Source: Microbotryomycetes sp. JL201
Lineage: Eukaryota; Basidiomycota; Microbotryomycetes
Assembly (NCBI GenBank): GCA_033819885.1
Contig: JAQYUZ010000011.1
Span: 248,001 to 312,000 of the forward strand
DNA: 64,000 nucleotides
Reading direction: 5' to 3'
Shown: piece by piece, positions 1 to 11,105 of the stretch
Layout of the letters: every line of letters starts with the position of its first letter
Position numbering within the stretch: position 1 is the first letter of the stretch
The notes under the pieces: generated by a model
What the model was told of the DNA's origin: nothing
The model's database searches: none
Seen by the model: only the letters and a program-made list of their open reading frames with translations
Translations under genes and position numbers: made by a program

Positions 1-2176
1 TTTCGGCTCTGCTTCTTCGCTCGAAGTTGCTGGCCTATGCTTGCATGTCGTGACGATAGACTGAATCGAGTGCAGTGAAGGCGCGCGGCGTAGATGAGGA
101 CTCGAGCAGGTTGTCTGCCCTCGGCCGCTTTCGGCGTCATGGCTCGTCATGCCGCTTGTTCGTGAGTCTTCCAGGCGGAACGAGGAAGCCGAGTGTTGTC
201 TCGAATGCCGTCTCGAATGCGTCGGCGAGACGGGAGCCAGAATCGGTGACAAGTTTGGCGAATTGCCGGCTGGCGATGCCGTAGGAGTCGCCCGTCTCGC
301 GGAGGTGACAGATGATCGCCGTGCCATCGTCGCAGGTCCTTCCCCTCCAGTGACTTTCCGGAAAGCATTCGCAATTGGGCGCAAAACACCTTGGTTCGTC
401 GACTTAAGCTCGGGCGAACTCGCTTCGCTTTCCGCCGGCCAACCTCCAGGGACACTCGGTCGCTGCTTGGCTTTCGGTGTCGACTGCGCCGAGAAAATCT
501 CGTCGTCATCGTATTCATGTCCGATGTGCTCCTTTCCTACCGTTCGAATGGTGCGTGTTCTTTGCGTAAGCTTTTTCGTGATTGTTTTGAGCACAACCTA
601 TGACTGAGTGTCAGCTTTCTGCAATTGCCAAAACATGGCATTTAGACACTCCGCCTACCTGAAATCTGCGCTTGCCCTCTATCGCAAGCTCGTCTTTCCC
701 GCATAAGTCGTCTGGCGCCATGTTTTCCACGACCAACGATGTCTCCTCTCGCGCAGCTTCCGAGCCGTTCAGCTGCTCCCAGCAGTACCCGTCGAGTTGG
801 CTGCCCAAAGCCGGATCATTGACCAGTGAGGTGTCGTTCACTGCTCGAACGATTGTCGTGGTAGTCGTTCTGCTCTGGGACACCTCTATCTCAAAGTCGA
901 GTCGGTTGCCTAACGTTACTGAGCTTGCACGCTCTTCGAATTCGTTTAAAGCGCGTTGTACGGCCATCGGCAAGTCGTCCGTCTGCTCAGTTTCAACACC
1001 GTCACCACACAATCGGGCCAATTCTTGGAAGATCTTTGCTTCTTCTTCCTCATCTGTGCCGACGATCTTTTGAGCTTGAGTGTCAGCGCTTGACGCGTGC
1101 GCCATGTGCACTGCCACGCTCGTCGACCTCGAGCGACGCTGCGAAGTCGTGACTTCTTCCGTTTGCACGACGTCTGCTGCCTCTTCATCTTCGGCGTGCT
1201 CTGCGACGTCATTCATGAAACCTTGACCCTCATCGAGCACAGTGCAATCGTATATGACGCGCATGCGGGTCTCGCGAGCAGTTCGTTTCCGAGTCGCCGC
1301 TTGGAGGCAGACGAACGCTGTCAACGTGCGCGTCAACGTGATCAACGTCGTGATTGGCCCTTGCGAAGAAATGGCAGCAAAGTCTGGATCGTCGGTCAAT
1401 TCGGATCTGGCGAGGGAAATAATGGCGGCAAGTGCGCGAGAAGTTTCGCCAGAGCCAAGCAAGCCATCGAGCATGCGAACGGATTCTTCTGCGGCTGTGA
1501 ATCCGAGCGAAGCAACGGACGACGTAAAGGACAGACCAGCGATTGAGAAGAGCTCGGCAAGTGTGAAAGCGTGCGTGATCTACAATGACCGTCTGTATCA
1601 GGAAGCCGCGTTTCTTCAGATGAATCGCTCTTTGCACTCACGACATAAACTCCGACGTTTGTGTAATGGTCTAGCACTGCCAGAAACTTGTTTCTACTAC
1701 CGTACCAGGTCACATGTCAGCTTAATGTTCATACGGCCGGCACACTTCGCGCCAGTATAGGCATTGAGGCCTTGTGTGGCGTGAAAAGGGACTGACTCGT
1801 CCTTGTCGGCGAGTACAGCACGTTCCTGAGCAGTCCCTGCCTTGCCAGTCCAGTCAAGTCCTTGAGCAATGAAGTGCATCGTTCTGGCGCTCGAGACGGC
1901 GGCGATGAGCGCCCTGCGCGTTAGACCGAGTCCAACGAGCGTGCCGAGACGGATAGATTCGATAATGCCTTCAATTAAAAGCGCAGCCGACCTGATCGAG
2001 ATGCGGGTCGCTATTGAAATTGCCGATACGAGCGATGCAATTGTCTGTGGCAGCAACGTCGGCCCTGCCAATGCAAACGGCAAGTCAGCGCTCGGGCCGC
2101 TTGCGATTGTGTGCGGAATGTGCCTTGAGCAAGCCTGGCCATCACCATTGACCGTGCGAGGGTAGTTGTATGGCAT
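1..2176 (-). CDS. Conserved fungal protein, probable N-terminal part of an alpha/beta-hydrolase (lipase-like), 3' end outside window
   Basis: Four exons are visible on the minus strand, about 2176-1735, 1676-1642, 1579-659 and 597 to the left edge, where the frame is still open, so the gene is partial. The start MPYNYPRTVNGDGQ is the last ATG before a long conserved-looking hydrophobic stretch (LLPQTIASLVSAISIATRI). Next come DHYTNVGVYV, LAELFSIAGLSF and a GSGETSRALAAIISLAR block, then an acidic, Ser/Thr-rich region. After the 61-base intron the frame continues with a basic TITKKLTQRTRTIRTV segment and a Ser/Pro/Ala/Arg-rich, probably disordered tail. From memory this order resembles the N-terminal half of large fungal proteins annotated as alpha/beta-hydrolases or putative lipases. 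The catalytic GxSxG part would lie beyond the window, so the enzymatic label is inference. Its upstream neighbour PPCDC lies on the same strand, about 550 bases away. Confidence 0.5.
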
Positions 2177-2728
2177 GTTGACAGCTCTGCGGAGTGTTTT
2201 ACGAGCGCGATGCGATCGTCCATCGCGTGCACGCGCTCGGTTTCGTCGTCCGGCGCGTGCCTCGCGCGGTCTTTCGCGCACAATACGTGTCAGCAAAGCG
2301 CGATCAGCACACAAGTATATGTGTCGGCCGTATTGATGCCTGACGACCTGGTCACGCGTTGTTTACGAAGGCTAAACACGGCGCGGCAACCGATTTCGGT
2401 CGCGGGCCAGTGCCAGACGGATGTTCTAGAACTCCTATTATTGCAAGCGACTTGACACAGCAGTCGGATCGGAGCGGACAAGTGATCACGTTGCAGTCGT
2501 GAAAGTCTGACTGTAGAGCTAGTCGATGCCTGAAATGGTTTTCGACAGTGACGTTCCAAATCACACTGGCGCGGATTTGTCGACGGTTTGACAAGCAGCC
2601 AAGTGCCATGAAGCGGAGAGCAAATTGCGACGAAGAGTGAACGGCTGCACACATGGTGAGGCATAGGCGGGATAGCAGCCAAATCTGCTCTTGTGCTTCC
2701 GCTTGGCACAGGCATTCTCACGTATAAA
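2177..2728. other. Intergenic stretch upstream of the hydrolase-like gene
   Basis: This region lies between the end of PPCDC and the start of the hydrolase-like gene, both on the minus strand. The PPCDC frame can be read on without a stop to about 2290, but that read-through has no conserved motif and atypical composition, so I treat it as non-coding. It presumably holds the PPCDC terminator and the promoter of the hydrolase-like gene. I see no RNA gene or repeat. Confidence 0.4.
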
Positions 2729-3815
2729 TCAGAATGCTGGAACTGAGCCTTTACTCTCGCTGTCGTCAAAGCATGGTCAGCGAGCCTGAAATGATGCGCG
2801 CTTGCTCGATGTCTTGCCTTTAAACTAAACTTCTCCTCGACTAGCTTGACAATGTCGGACCACTCGTACATGGCGCCCAGACCTGTTTTTGCTCTACTAG
2901 TCAATAAGGCAAGCTGGACAATGCTTTCAATGTGGACGAACCGACGTCGCCACAAGCCAGCATTTTCGGTATAGGTCCGTGAATCTCGTAGCCGAGTTCG
3001 TCCTTGAGTTCGGCGAGATGTTTGGCCGTAAGTGGATGGGACCACATATGCGTGTTCATGGCTGGAAACACCATGATTGGCACGAAGCAAGGCATCGCGC
3101 GGAGAACAGCGGTCTGGAGATGTAGAAATTAGCGCCAAGTAGAACGGCAGTGGGAATGCACGGCATTGACGCACAACAATGTTGTCACACAAGCCATTCG
3201 AAATTTTGGCCAGCGTGTTGGCCGAGCACGGGGCGATCAGGACGATGTCTGCCCATCGTCGAAGCTGTCGTGTGGAATCTTAGCCGCACAGTCTTTTGTA
3301 GATGCCGACAATGGGCGAACCTCGATGTGCAGGATAGGATCTCCTATCTCTGACCATCCCTGTTAGTTGTAGGAAGTGCTCAATTGGCATTTGCTCGCTT
3401 GAACTTATTAGTCGGACTGACAGCCCACTCGTCCTCGTCCGTCCAGACTGTCACACCGCTATCAGACTCGACCTCTTGTTTGCTGAAAAAGTGCAGAGCA
3501 GAACTTGAAGCGGCGATATGCACATCCACGTGTTTGAACTATGGAAGGCGCGCAAAGGCTTGAGCTTGGGCCCCACCGAGCGAAGTGCGAGATTGAGAGT
3601 CGTCGCAATGGTTGTCAGCTTACCTTGCGCAATGAGTGGGCAATTAGGGGCACTTTGACACTGGCGACGCTGCCCGTGGCAAGTAGCAGGACGTGCAGTG
3701 GCCTGTCAGGATACAAGACGGGATCGCGCTCTTCGTCGCCACGCGCACCGAGCCCATTCGGCAGCTTGGAGCGAACATTCAGCCGTGTGAGGCGAGGATG
3801 CAACGGCGTTTGCAT
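2729..3815 (-). CDS. Phosphopantothenoylcysteine decarboxylase (PPCDC; Cab3/Hal3-type flavoprotein)
   Basis: This enzyme decarboxylates 4'-phosphopantothenoylcysteine to 4'-phosphopantetheine in coenzyme A synthesis, using FMN. Six exons can be joined in frame: 3815-3625, 3538-3422, 3359-3321, 3264-3175, 3113-2942 and 2882 downward. In order they give LHVLLLATGSVASVKVP (flavin-binding N-terminus), HVDVHIAASSSALHFF, DEDEW, GDPILHIELRRWADIVLIAP, SANTLAKISNGLCDNIV, the family signature PAMNTHMWSHP, then LACGDVGLGAMYEWSDIV. Asn of PAMN and Cys of ACGD are the family's active-site residues. At about 230 residues the protein has the size of a bare PPCDC domain, without the long acidic tail of yeast Hal3/Vhs3. 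The 3' end is uncertain: I use a short terminal exon ending at 2729 after a weak GTTTAG donor. The start ATG lies 93 bases from that of divergent NSP1. Confidence 0.88.
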
Positions 3816-3908
3816 GTTCGAGGATCAAAGGGCGGGCGGGACAGGAGGCAGAGGCTGAAAGTCAACCGGTCGCTCTACGGTCAAGCTCTTGCACCAAGAG
3901 CTGCCGCC
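3816..3908. promoter_or_regulatory. Shared divergent promoter PPCDC/NSP1 with 8-3-8 inverted repeat
   Basis: Only 93 bases separate the two start codons. At 3884-3902 lies a perfect inverted repeat, AGCTCTTG-CAC-CAAGAGCT, ending 6 bases before the NSP1 ATG. It could be a palindromic factor site or a 5'-UTR hairpin. No TATA box is evident. A GGGCGGGCGGG run at about 3829-3840 is the other notable element. Confidence 0.5.
3884..3902. repeat. Perfect 8-3-8 inverted repeat
   Basis: AGCTCTTG CAC CAAGAGCT, ending 6 bases upstream of the NSP1 ATG in the PPCDC/NSP1 promoter. Confidence 0.85.
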
Positions 3909-6372
3909 ATGGGTAAGCCAAGTGGCCTCCTCAATCTAGCACATCTGAGCACTGACTGTTCTTGATGGGCTCGCCTCGCCAGCATTCAACTTTGGTGGCT
4001 CTGGCGGCTTCAGCTTTGGGCAGCAACAGCAGCAGCAACCTGCAGCTGCCGGTGAGCATCGAACTCATGTATGATCCGGTCATGACTGGCTTGCCTCACT
4101 AACAACTGCATGCCTTTGTGCAGGTTCCGGGCAGGCTGCGCCGAGCTTGTTTGGTCAGCCGGCGGCGTCAACTGCTGCACCGACGGGTGGTCTGTTCGGT
4201 CAAGCATCGACTGCACCTGCTGCGAGCTCTGCTCCGGCTTTTGGAGGATTTGGTGCCTCTGCGGCGCCGTCGGCCGCCGCGCCAAAGCCAACATTCTCGT
4301 TCGGCGCGCCGGCGGCGTCTGCTGCGCCGGCAGCGACGCAGACGACGACACCCTCGCTATTTGGTAATGCGACGACGGCTGCTGGTTCAGCCGCAGGAGG
4401 CGGCCTGTTTAGCGCGCCGAAGCCGGCGGTGTCTGGCGGTGGCCTGTTTGGGTCGGCAGCTCCTGCAGCATCCACTGCACCGGCCGCGACACCGAACGCG
4501 TTCTCGACACCGGCACCGAAACCGGCCACCTCGTTCTCTTTCGGTGCTCCCGCAGCCGCGACAAGCCAGGCAGGTTCAACGACACCTGCTGGCACTCCTG
4601 CTCCAACGCTGAGCTTTGGCGCACCAGCCGCATCTGCTGCAGCCACTTCAACGACGCCTGCAGCAGCTCCACCTCCGACCTCTCTCTTTGGCGCCGCGGC
4701 GAGCGCCCCGGCCTCCAACCTGTTCGGTGGAGCAACTAAGAATCAGGCAGATGCGCCCGCCGCCAACGACGCAGCCGCCAAGAAGCCAATGTTCAGCTTT
4801 GGCGGTCTCGGAGCCAGCGCCTCAGCTGCTGCGCCTGCCGCATCAGCTCCCGCTGCAGCACCTGCTTCAACTGCTCCATCCTTGTTTGGAGGTTTGAGCT
4901 CGGCTCCGGCTCCTGCATCTGGCGCGGCGACTTCAACGGCCACGACAACACCGTCACTGTTCGGTGGTGCGCCAGCCACCACCGCTCCACCCAAGCCTCT
5001 CTTTGGCGCCGCACCTAACGCTTCCACTCCCGCTACCAGTGAGCTTGCCGTTGGTGCATCTCCAAGTCCTTGTATCTGACTCGTCTGTGTAGCTTCCACT
5101 CCTGCAGCGACGCCGAGCTTGTTTGGAGCGCCGACTGCTTCGACCTCGACGAGTGCGCCAGCCTCAAGTTCGGCCGCACCAGGTCAGTCGAGATTGACTG
5201 GAATTTTAGCGCCGGCTGACTTTCGTTCCTAGCGACATCGACTCCTGCCTTCTCCTTCGGAGCGCCGAAACCTGCCGCGACGCCGGCTGCGTCTGCTGCA
5301 ACGTCTGCGCCCTCTTTGTTTGGTTCGGCACCTGCGGCATCATCCACCTCAACCCCGGCTGCGTCTGCCCCTGCAACAGGTCAGGAACTTGTCTCTATCG
5401 GCTCAGCCAAAGCACAAAGCTAACGCCCAACTTTACTTGAGCATCTGCAGCCCCGACATTATCATTTGGGGCGCCAGCAACTTCCGCAACACCTGCGAGC
5501 TCGTCTGCTTTGTCGTTTGGTGCCAAGCCTGCTGCTCCCTCGACCGGATCAGCTGCAGGCGCATTATCGACCACAGCGAAACCGGCAGCCACGACTGCCA
5601 CAGCTCCGACACCGTCGATGCTTCGCGGCAAAACACTCGAAGAGATCGTGAACAATTGGAGTGCAGAGCTTGACGAAAGGACTCGAGAGTTTGGTGATCT
5701 CGCGGGTGAAGTGAGAGAGTGGGACAGAATGCTGAGGCAGAACAGTGAAAAGGTCAGAAATCACAGTTGGAACCTAGTCTGACTCGCTGAGCTGACGACG
5801 GGCTCTGCTGGGTCAGATCTCTGACCTGTACACTTCGGTTCTGCCCCTATCGTCTACACAAACTCAAATCTCGTCGTCACTGGACTACATCGAGTCGCAA
5901 CAAAAGGACTTGTCAGCCATTTTGGACAACTACGAGTCTCAAGTTGGTGACTTGGTGGAGAAAAATGCGACTTCGGCTGGTTGGCGAGGACATGCCGGTC
6001 AGGCAGAAAAGGAGCGCGAAAAAGCGTTCGTCCTGTGTCTTGTGTGCGGTCGGTGCTTCGCTGAAGTGAGAACGCAAATACAGATACAACCTCGCGACTT
6101 CATTATCCGACTCGCTGGACTCGACTTCGTCTTCGTTGACGTCGCTCATTCAGACTCTCAACTCATTGTCACCCTCATTTGGCTCGTTATCAGCGAATGG
6201 TTCTGCCTCGTCGACTGACGTGCCCGAAGACCCGCTTTCTCAAATTGCTTTGATTCTGAACGCGCATCTAGGCAGCTTGAGGTGGATTGAGGAGAGCAGC
6301 AAGAAGATGAAGAGAGAGGTAGAAGACTTGGAGATCAGGATTGGAGAAGTTAGTCGACGGGGCACACGATAG
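3909..6372 (+). CDS. NSP1: FG-repeat nucleoporin NSP1/NUP62
   Basis: This is a central-channel nucleoporin. The N-terminal FG domain forms the permeability barrier and the C-terminal coiled coil anchors it in the Nup62/Nsp1 complex. The first coding exon is only ATGG (3909-3912). Splicing to 3983 gives MAFNFGGSGGFSFGQQQ, then 4124 onward gives a long Ala/Pro/Thr-rich region with SLFG, GLFG, FSFG and LSFG repeats spread over five exons. The conserved C-terminal domain begins at LRGKTLEEIVNNWSAELDE (about 5620). It continues through VREWDRMLRQNSEK, ISDLYTSVLP, LDYIESQQKDLSAILDNYE, EKEREKA/YNLATSLSDSLD (across a GTTCGT donor) and DPLSQIALILNAHLGSLRWIEE, which are hallmarks of Nsp1_C. The spacers are strongly alanine-rich rather than the charged Lys/Glu/Ser spacers of yeast Nsp1. 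It shares a 93-base promoter with PPCDC. Confidence 0.93.
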
Positions 6373-6566
6373 ATAGTAATTCGGGCGCGAACATCCATTG
6401 CTGTTGAAATGAGTGCTCTAGTATGGCAGTTTGCATGACTGAGTGCTCAATAGAGAGTGTCTGTTGCTGCATGAACGAAAGCAAAAGGAACAAACGCTAT
6501 GCGAGGTCGGAAAACCCGATGCGGTTCTGTCCTAGGTCGAAAGTCTTTACGATATCAAGGTTGTTG

Positions 6567-9103
6567 TCAGCTGGGCAATAGATGTGCTGCATTGATATTG
6601 GAGGTGCTGCTCACAATGTACGCGCCCTTGAAGAATCTGAAAAACGCGCAGAATTTTCAGCCCAGAGGCAACACATGTTTGCATTCCCTCACAATTGGAC
6701 TTACGTATCGCCCAGAATCCATGCGTTCACTCCCACATCAGCTCCGACGACAGCGCCAACGCATCTTGAGCTTCCACTGGCCACTTTGCCCAAGTTTAAA
6801 TCTTGTCCCGAGATTGTCCACTTTTTGTCACTTGCTCCGAAAGAGAAAGAGATTGAAGGCGGAGACTTGCACTCGTAAGTGTAGTAGCCTTGACCATAGA
6901 CTGCAGAGTTTGGAACTTGGGCCCAGAATCGTTTGGCAGCGAGAGAAGGTGCCTGGTTCAAAGTTAGATTGGATCAGGGTGAATTCACTTTTGTCGATTG
7001 ACTTGAGCCGACACGTACCACTATGACGCTTGTGCCGCTATCTATGATGGCGTTGAAATTTGAAGCTCCAACGACATTGTTTGCATGAGCAGTTGCAGGT
7101 ACGATCCAGTCTGATGCATGAGAGCATAATCAATCATCTGTCAAATGCTGAAAAAGCATCTGAAACCCACAAGACTGGGAAACAACGTTGACCCATTGCG
7201 TCGAGCCCTGGACGAACAAGCTCGGATTCATACCGCCGAGATACAACTCGGATTGTCCCGTTTGGCCTAGCTTGAAGGAAAACTGCGGAGCAGATACTTT
7301 GCCTTGACTGACCAACTGCGCGAGCGGGGAAATAAGTTCAGCGTACCGCTCGGACGAGTCGTCATGACGTCGACGGTCAGACTCACAGTCTGAAACATGG
7401 GTGGTCGCTGGAGCTGAGAAATAGATTGATATCCCATGCCCATTAAGCCGTCCATCGGGTCGTCCTTCCAATCGCTGCTCAAACCGGTCGCAGCGCCAAA
7501 AGTCTGATTCTCGGCGACAAGCCCAGCCAACATCACCGTGTCCGTGTACACTGATCCAGTCGTTGCAGAACCATCCCCGTAGGAAATGGAAAGCTTTGCC
7601 CCAGAGACCACCTGCGATGTGGAAGAGCTCGAAGGGTCGAACTTGTTGTGTGGCGCACATGCATCGGAAGTGCAAGCTGAACTTGGTACCCAAAGATCAG
7701 CAGAGCTGTACGTGTGAGAACAAGTCAGTCGCAAGACAACTGAGGGAGCTGGACTTGACATCGGACGTACCCGGTATCAAAATCGATCAAGAATGTTTTC
7801 GCAGGAGTGCCGATTGACAGGGCCCCAGCCCAAACTACGAAAGAGGCTAGCTCAGAATATTTCGTACGAGCACTTGGTGATCAGACCCACGCATGTCATT
7901 GTTGTAGTTTGTCAAACTGTTTGCGCCGGTTTTTGGAGAAGCAGCGGCGGCTGCAGCAGCTGCAGACTTTGAAGCGGCAGCGGCTGCAGCGGCGCTTGAG
8001 CTTTTGGCTATTTCCGCCGAATAGCGGCTGGCAGCGCTTGCCGATGCTTGAGCTGCGTTGACGGTTGATGATCGCTGGGCGGCAGGGGTGATCAACGTAG
8101 AAGACTGCGGTTTAGCTGAAGTCGACTTGGAAGGATTGGTTTTGCCCTTGTTCTTTTGGCAAGTCTTGCTCCATGGATTCAGCGTGTAGCCAGAGTCACA
8201 GACTGTTGCACAAAGCATATTGCGAACGGGTCAGCCTGTCTCGGGCGGGTTTACTGGCCTGACTCACGAAAAATGCATTGCTTCGTTGAAGGGTTGCAAT
8301 ACGTGTGGGCATTAGCTGGGATATTCATTCCCGAGCACTGTGATGTTTTTGAACAAGGCCTGGCGGCTTTCGTGGTCTGCTGTGTCGACGTAAACTTGGG
8401 GTTGTCTGTGCGCTTCTCGAGCTCGGCTCTCAGATCATCACCAGTCGCCATGTGAGGCACTCCCTTGAAGCCTCTTCCGCCGTCAAAGAGCTTGTCGTCT
8501 TGGCCGCCGTCATCTCGCTTCCTTATCGTATCGCCAAACTCGTTTGCAAAAGAGTCGCCGACCCAGTCCAAAGAACCCTGTTCCGGCGTGTCCCAAGCCC
8601 TTCGCCCGAGTGCCGCAGCCGTGTCAAACATTCCACCAAATTCTGTTCCCGAAGCACCGCCAAGCAAAGGTTGGCCAGAATTCTGCAAGTATGTGGCAGA
8701 GCCTCTGACGAATTTGATATTCGCCTTCGCTAGATGTGCCTAGAATGAGAATGTGTCGAGTATCCCCCAGGCGGTAATGTCAGGAGGTTGAAGATGGTTG
8801 AACATGGACAAATGCAGAGATGGTGCGCACCTGCAGCCTGTCCCATCGCACCGAGCCGTCCGCATCTGTCAACTCTGCCGACTGCCGTTTGAGCAGCGGG
8901 ATCTTGAACTCTGATTGTTGTTTTTGCTGTTGCTGTTCTTGTTGTTCTTGCTGCCTTGTTTGTCGATCGGCAACATTGATCTGCTGACGTTTTGCCGGTC
9001 GACCCGCCACTGCGAGCGTCGGCTGAGTCGCGACGAGTTGCAAACTGGCGAGACATGCAAGCACAAACGCGATCGACAGAGTTCGGCTGTCGTCCAGCTT
9101 CAT
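6567..9103 (-). CDS. Secreted pepsin-like aspartic protease (A1 family) with cysteine-rich propeptide
   Basis: This is a secreted aspartyl endopeptidase. The start is followed by a signal peptide (LSIAFVLACLASLQLVAT). A long pro-region follows, with a Gln-rich stretch and two KR-type processing sites (PAKRQQ, LLKRQS), then a six-to-eight-cysteine segment (CSKTSQCSGMN, YCNPSTKQCIF, CATVCDSGYTLNPWSKTC). A Ser/Ala-rich linker with two alanine runs comes before the catalytic domain. The first catalytic motif, DFDTGSADLWVPS, is assembled across an intron near 7740. The flap region YGDGSATTGSVYTD follows. The second catalytic motif, IIDSGTSVI, lies near 7045, and WILGDT/FFKGAYIVSS closes the domain through a final exon ending at 6567. 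Both catalytic aspartates are intact. The cysteine-rich pro-domain in front of a pepsin fold is not part of ordinary secreted yeast proteases. Confidence 0.88.
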
Positions 9104-9606
9104 CGTGAGATCAGTAGTATAGACGAACGGCCAGAGGTCAAGAAAGACCCGTCCCTGAATTGGTGTGACGACCCCTTCTTTCGCGGTGTGCGCGCGCTCA
9201 GGCCTGCGCGGCTTCTATTGTCAGGACTCGGGGTTGCTGCGACCGAAAACTAGCTCCGGACGATTTGACAGGTCTCAAACAATTGAAAGTCGACTCAGCT
9301 CTGGCTGCTGAACATTTGACCCAAGCGGTCGTCGTCAACAGGCCATTTCGACGATTCCGGCAAATGGCTGGGGCCGCGACCAGACCCAGCCCATTTACCC
9401 CTTTCGAGACGACAATGCGCCGAATTCATGACCATCACAGCACACAAACAGATATATGGCGGTATGACGACATGCGGACCTGGAGGCCAAGACTTTTCAC
9501 AGCCGACGTATGCAGAAAGCAGTCGCGTGTTGAATGCCGTCACTTTGACGGCCACTCAACGGGTCACACGTGACTAGTTCTGCTTCCATGACCATGTCCT
9601 ATTACA
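9104..9606. other. Intergenic region upstream of the secreted protease
   Basis: These 503 bases lie between the 3' end of the dehydrogenase and the start of the protease, both on the minus strand, and so should contain the protease promoter. Short open frames here on both strands lack conserved motifs and splice logic. A TATATGG element is seen at about 9451 (plus-strand reading). I see no RNA gene or repeat. Confidence 0.4.
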
Positions 9607-10865
9607 TCACATATGCGAGTACTGCTGCATTTCCGCGCTATCCCACGACACGAACTGCCCGCTCAAGTCTTTCGAGGCTCTGACTGCCAGAGCGGCCAAG
9701 ACGGCGCCTGGCTCCTCTGGAGGAACCAGCTTACCTTCGGCGTGCAGACCCGTGAAGCGAGAGTGATCCTTCTCAGTCATGTGTTGAGCTCCTGTAAGCA
9801 TCGCATGAGTATCAGCTCTCACAGACGCTTTTTGAGGAACGTTTGCCATTCGGAAGGTTCCTCACCAATGCTCCGGATTGCTTCTTGCATGGCCGTATCG
9901 ACAACACCTGGTCTGACTGCAACGGACACGATTGAAGGTTCTTCGTTGCCCAATGTTCGTACAAACGAGTTCATGGCTGCTTTAGAAGCGCTGAGAGGCC
10001 GGCGCCAGCGAGTGATAGCGCATGTCAGTCTATAGGGCTCCTCGTCCGGGCGCCGAAAGTAGACTGACGAGTAAGGGCCCCACCCGGCGACCCCACCTGT
10101 GGCCGCGCCCGACGAGACCATGATGATTCTACCGGTGATATCGACATTTGAGCTTTTCTGTTTACTGTTGTCTCGCAAGTGTGGAAGCGCGTGCTGGACG
10201 AGAGACACGAGCGAGAAAAAGTTGACGTTGAATAGCTGCTTGTATTGATCGAGTTTGCCTGTGAGGGTTTCTGTGGTGCCGAGCGGATCGAGCGTGCCAG
10301 CGTTGACTGCATCGGGACATGCGCTGCTTAGGTCCAGAAATCGCAAGCATAGGGCCGCAAACAATCCTCACGTATGAGTGCGTCCAGCCTCTGGAATGCT
10401 GCCAGAGTCACGTCGACAGCTTCCTGAGAGGGGAGACGGAGCTTTGTCAGTCACGTGACTTTGTCTTTGGACGGGGTGCCCGCTCGTGCCTTGTTGTCGG
10501 CGTCATTGGCGACGTCGCCCTTGAAGATGTTGAGTGCTCCCTTGAACTTGTCAGCGAGAGCGACCAGGTCTGGCGTCTCTGAGCGCGACATTGCAGTGAC
10601 GTTGCATCCGGCGTCCAACAGCACGCGCCTGCATGTCTCTCGCGTCAGATCCGGATATAGTCAAATGTCGCTGTTTGAGACAAACGACGAACAGTGTTGC
10701 AAGTCCGAGTCCCTTTGATGCGCCTGCAGTCGGCGCCGGTCGAGCAGTGACGGCGTCAGTGCACTGTGGCGAGGACAGTCTCGAACATGGGGCACACCAT
10801 GCCGATTTGTGTGCCGCGTATGACTTTGAATGAACGGCTGACTGACCTGTCAGGATGACTGTCAT
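9607..10865 (-). CDS. Short-chain dehydrogenase/reductase (classical SDR)
   Basis: This is an NAD(P)-dependent oxidoreductase of the Rossmann-fold SDR family; the substrate is unknown. Splicing gives MTVILTGASKGLGLAT (cofactor-binding TGxxxGxG), then LLDAGCNVTAMSRSE, FKGDVANDAD, ILNAGTLDPLG (the NAG motif), QLFNVNFFSLVSLVQHALPHL, GRIIMVSSGAA and, after removal of a 78-base intron at 9991-10068, GPYSASKAAMNSFVRTL, which carries the catalytic Tyr and Lys. VAVRPGVVDTAMQ follows. The C-terminal exon ends at 9607. The size (about 250 residues) and order fit fungal single-domain SDRs of the YIR035C/sepiapterin-reductase-like group; that subgroup is inference. An alternative ATG lies 15 bases upstream (10880). 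The gene is divergent from the deubiquitinase. Confidence 0.88.
9991..10068 (-). other. 78-base intron without in-frame stop (SDR active site)
   Basis: Donor GTCAGT, branch-like CTGAC and acceptor CTCAG enclose exactly 26 codons with no stop. Removal restores YSASKAAM; retention would insert 26 residues between the active-site Tyr and Lys. Confidence 0.8.
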
Positions 10866-11105
10866 CTTGCTGTCGAGCATGTCTGCCGATGTGAGCTGGA
10901 TGTATGCAGCTCGCTGAAAAAGTTGGGCGGTCCGCGCGCGCTGGTTGCTTCGTTCCGGTCCCCCGACGCTGAGCGCGCTCACTCGCTAGCTCAAATCTCC
11001 CTCGCCTTTTTTTCCTTGGCGAGCCCGCTAGCCATAGCAGCTCTTGGTTTGCAGATCGGCGCGCGTCTTGGCCGAGTCCATTCGCGACTGTTTGCTGCTC
11101 GCGAG
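10866..11105. promoter_or_regulatory. Divergent promoter SDR/USP
   Basis: About 240 bases separate the two start codons. It contains the perfect 10-base palindrome GAGCGCGCTC at 10971-10980 and a GC-rich tract. No TATA box is apparent. Confidence 0.4.

Noticed and set aside
149-607. 152-codon plus-strand frame at the left edge
   Set aside because: The minus-strand frame here continues the hydrolase-like protein after a good intron (658-598) and is open to the edge; the plus-strand frame has no motif.
2290-2728. Read-through C-terminal extension of PPCDC to 2290
   Set aside because: The frame is open but shows no conservation, and the domain ends at the family's usual position; treated as non-coding.
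4200-4718. 172-codon Ala/Gly/Val-rich frame antisense to NSP1
   Set aside because: Antisense shadow of the GC-rich FG-repeat region; no independent signal.
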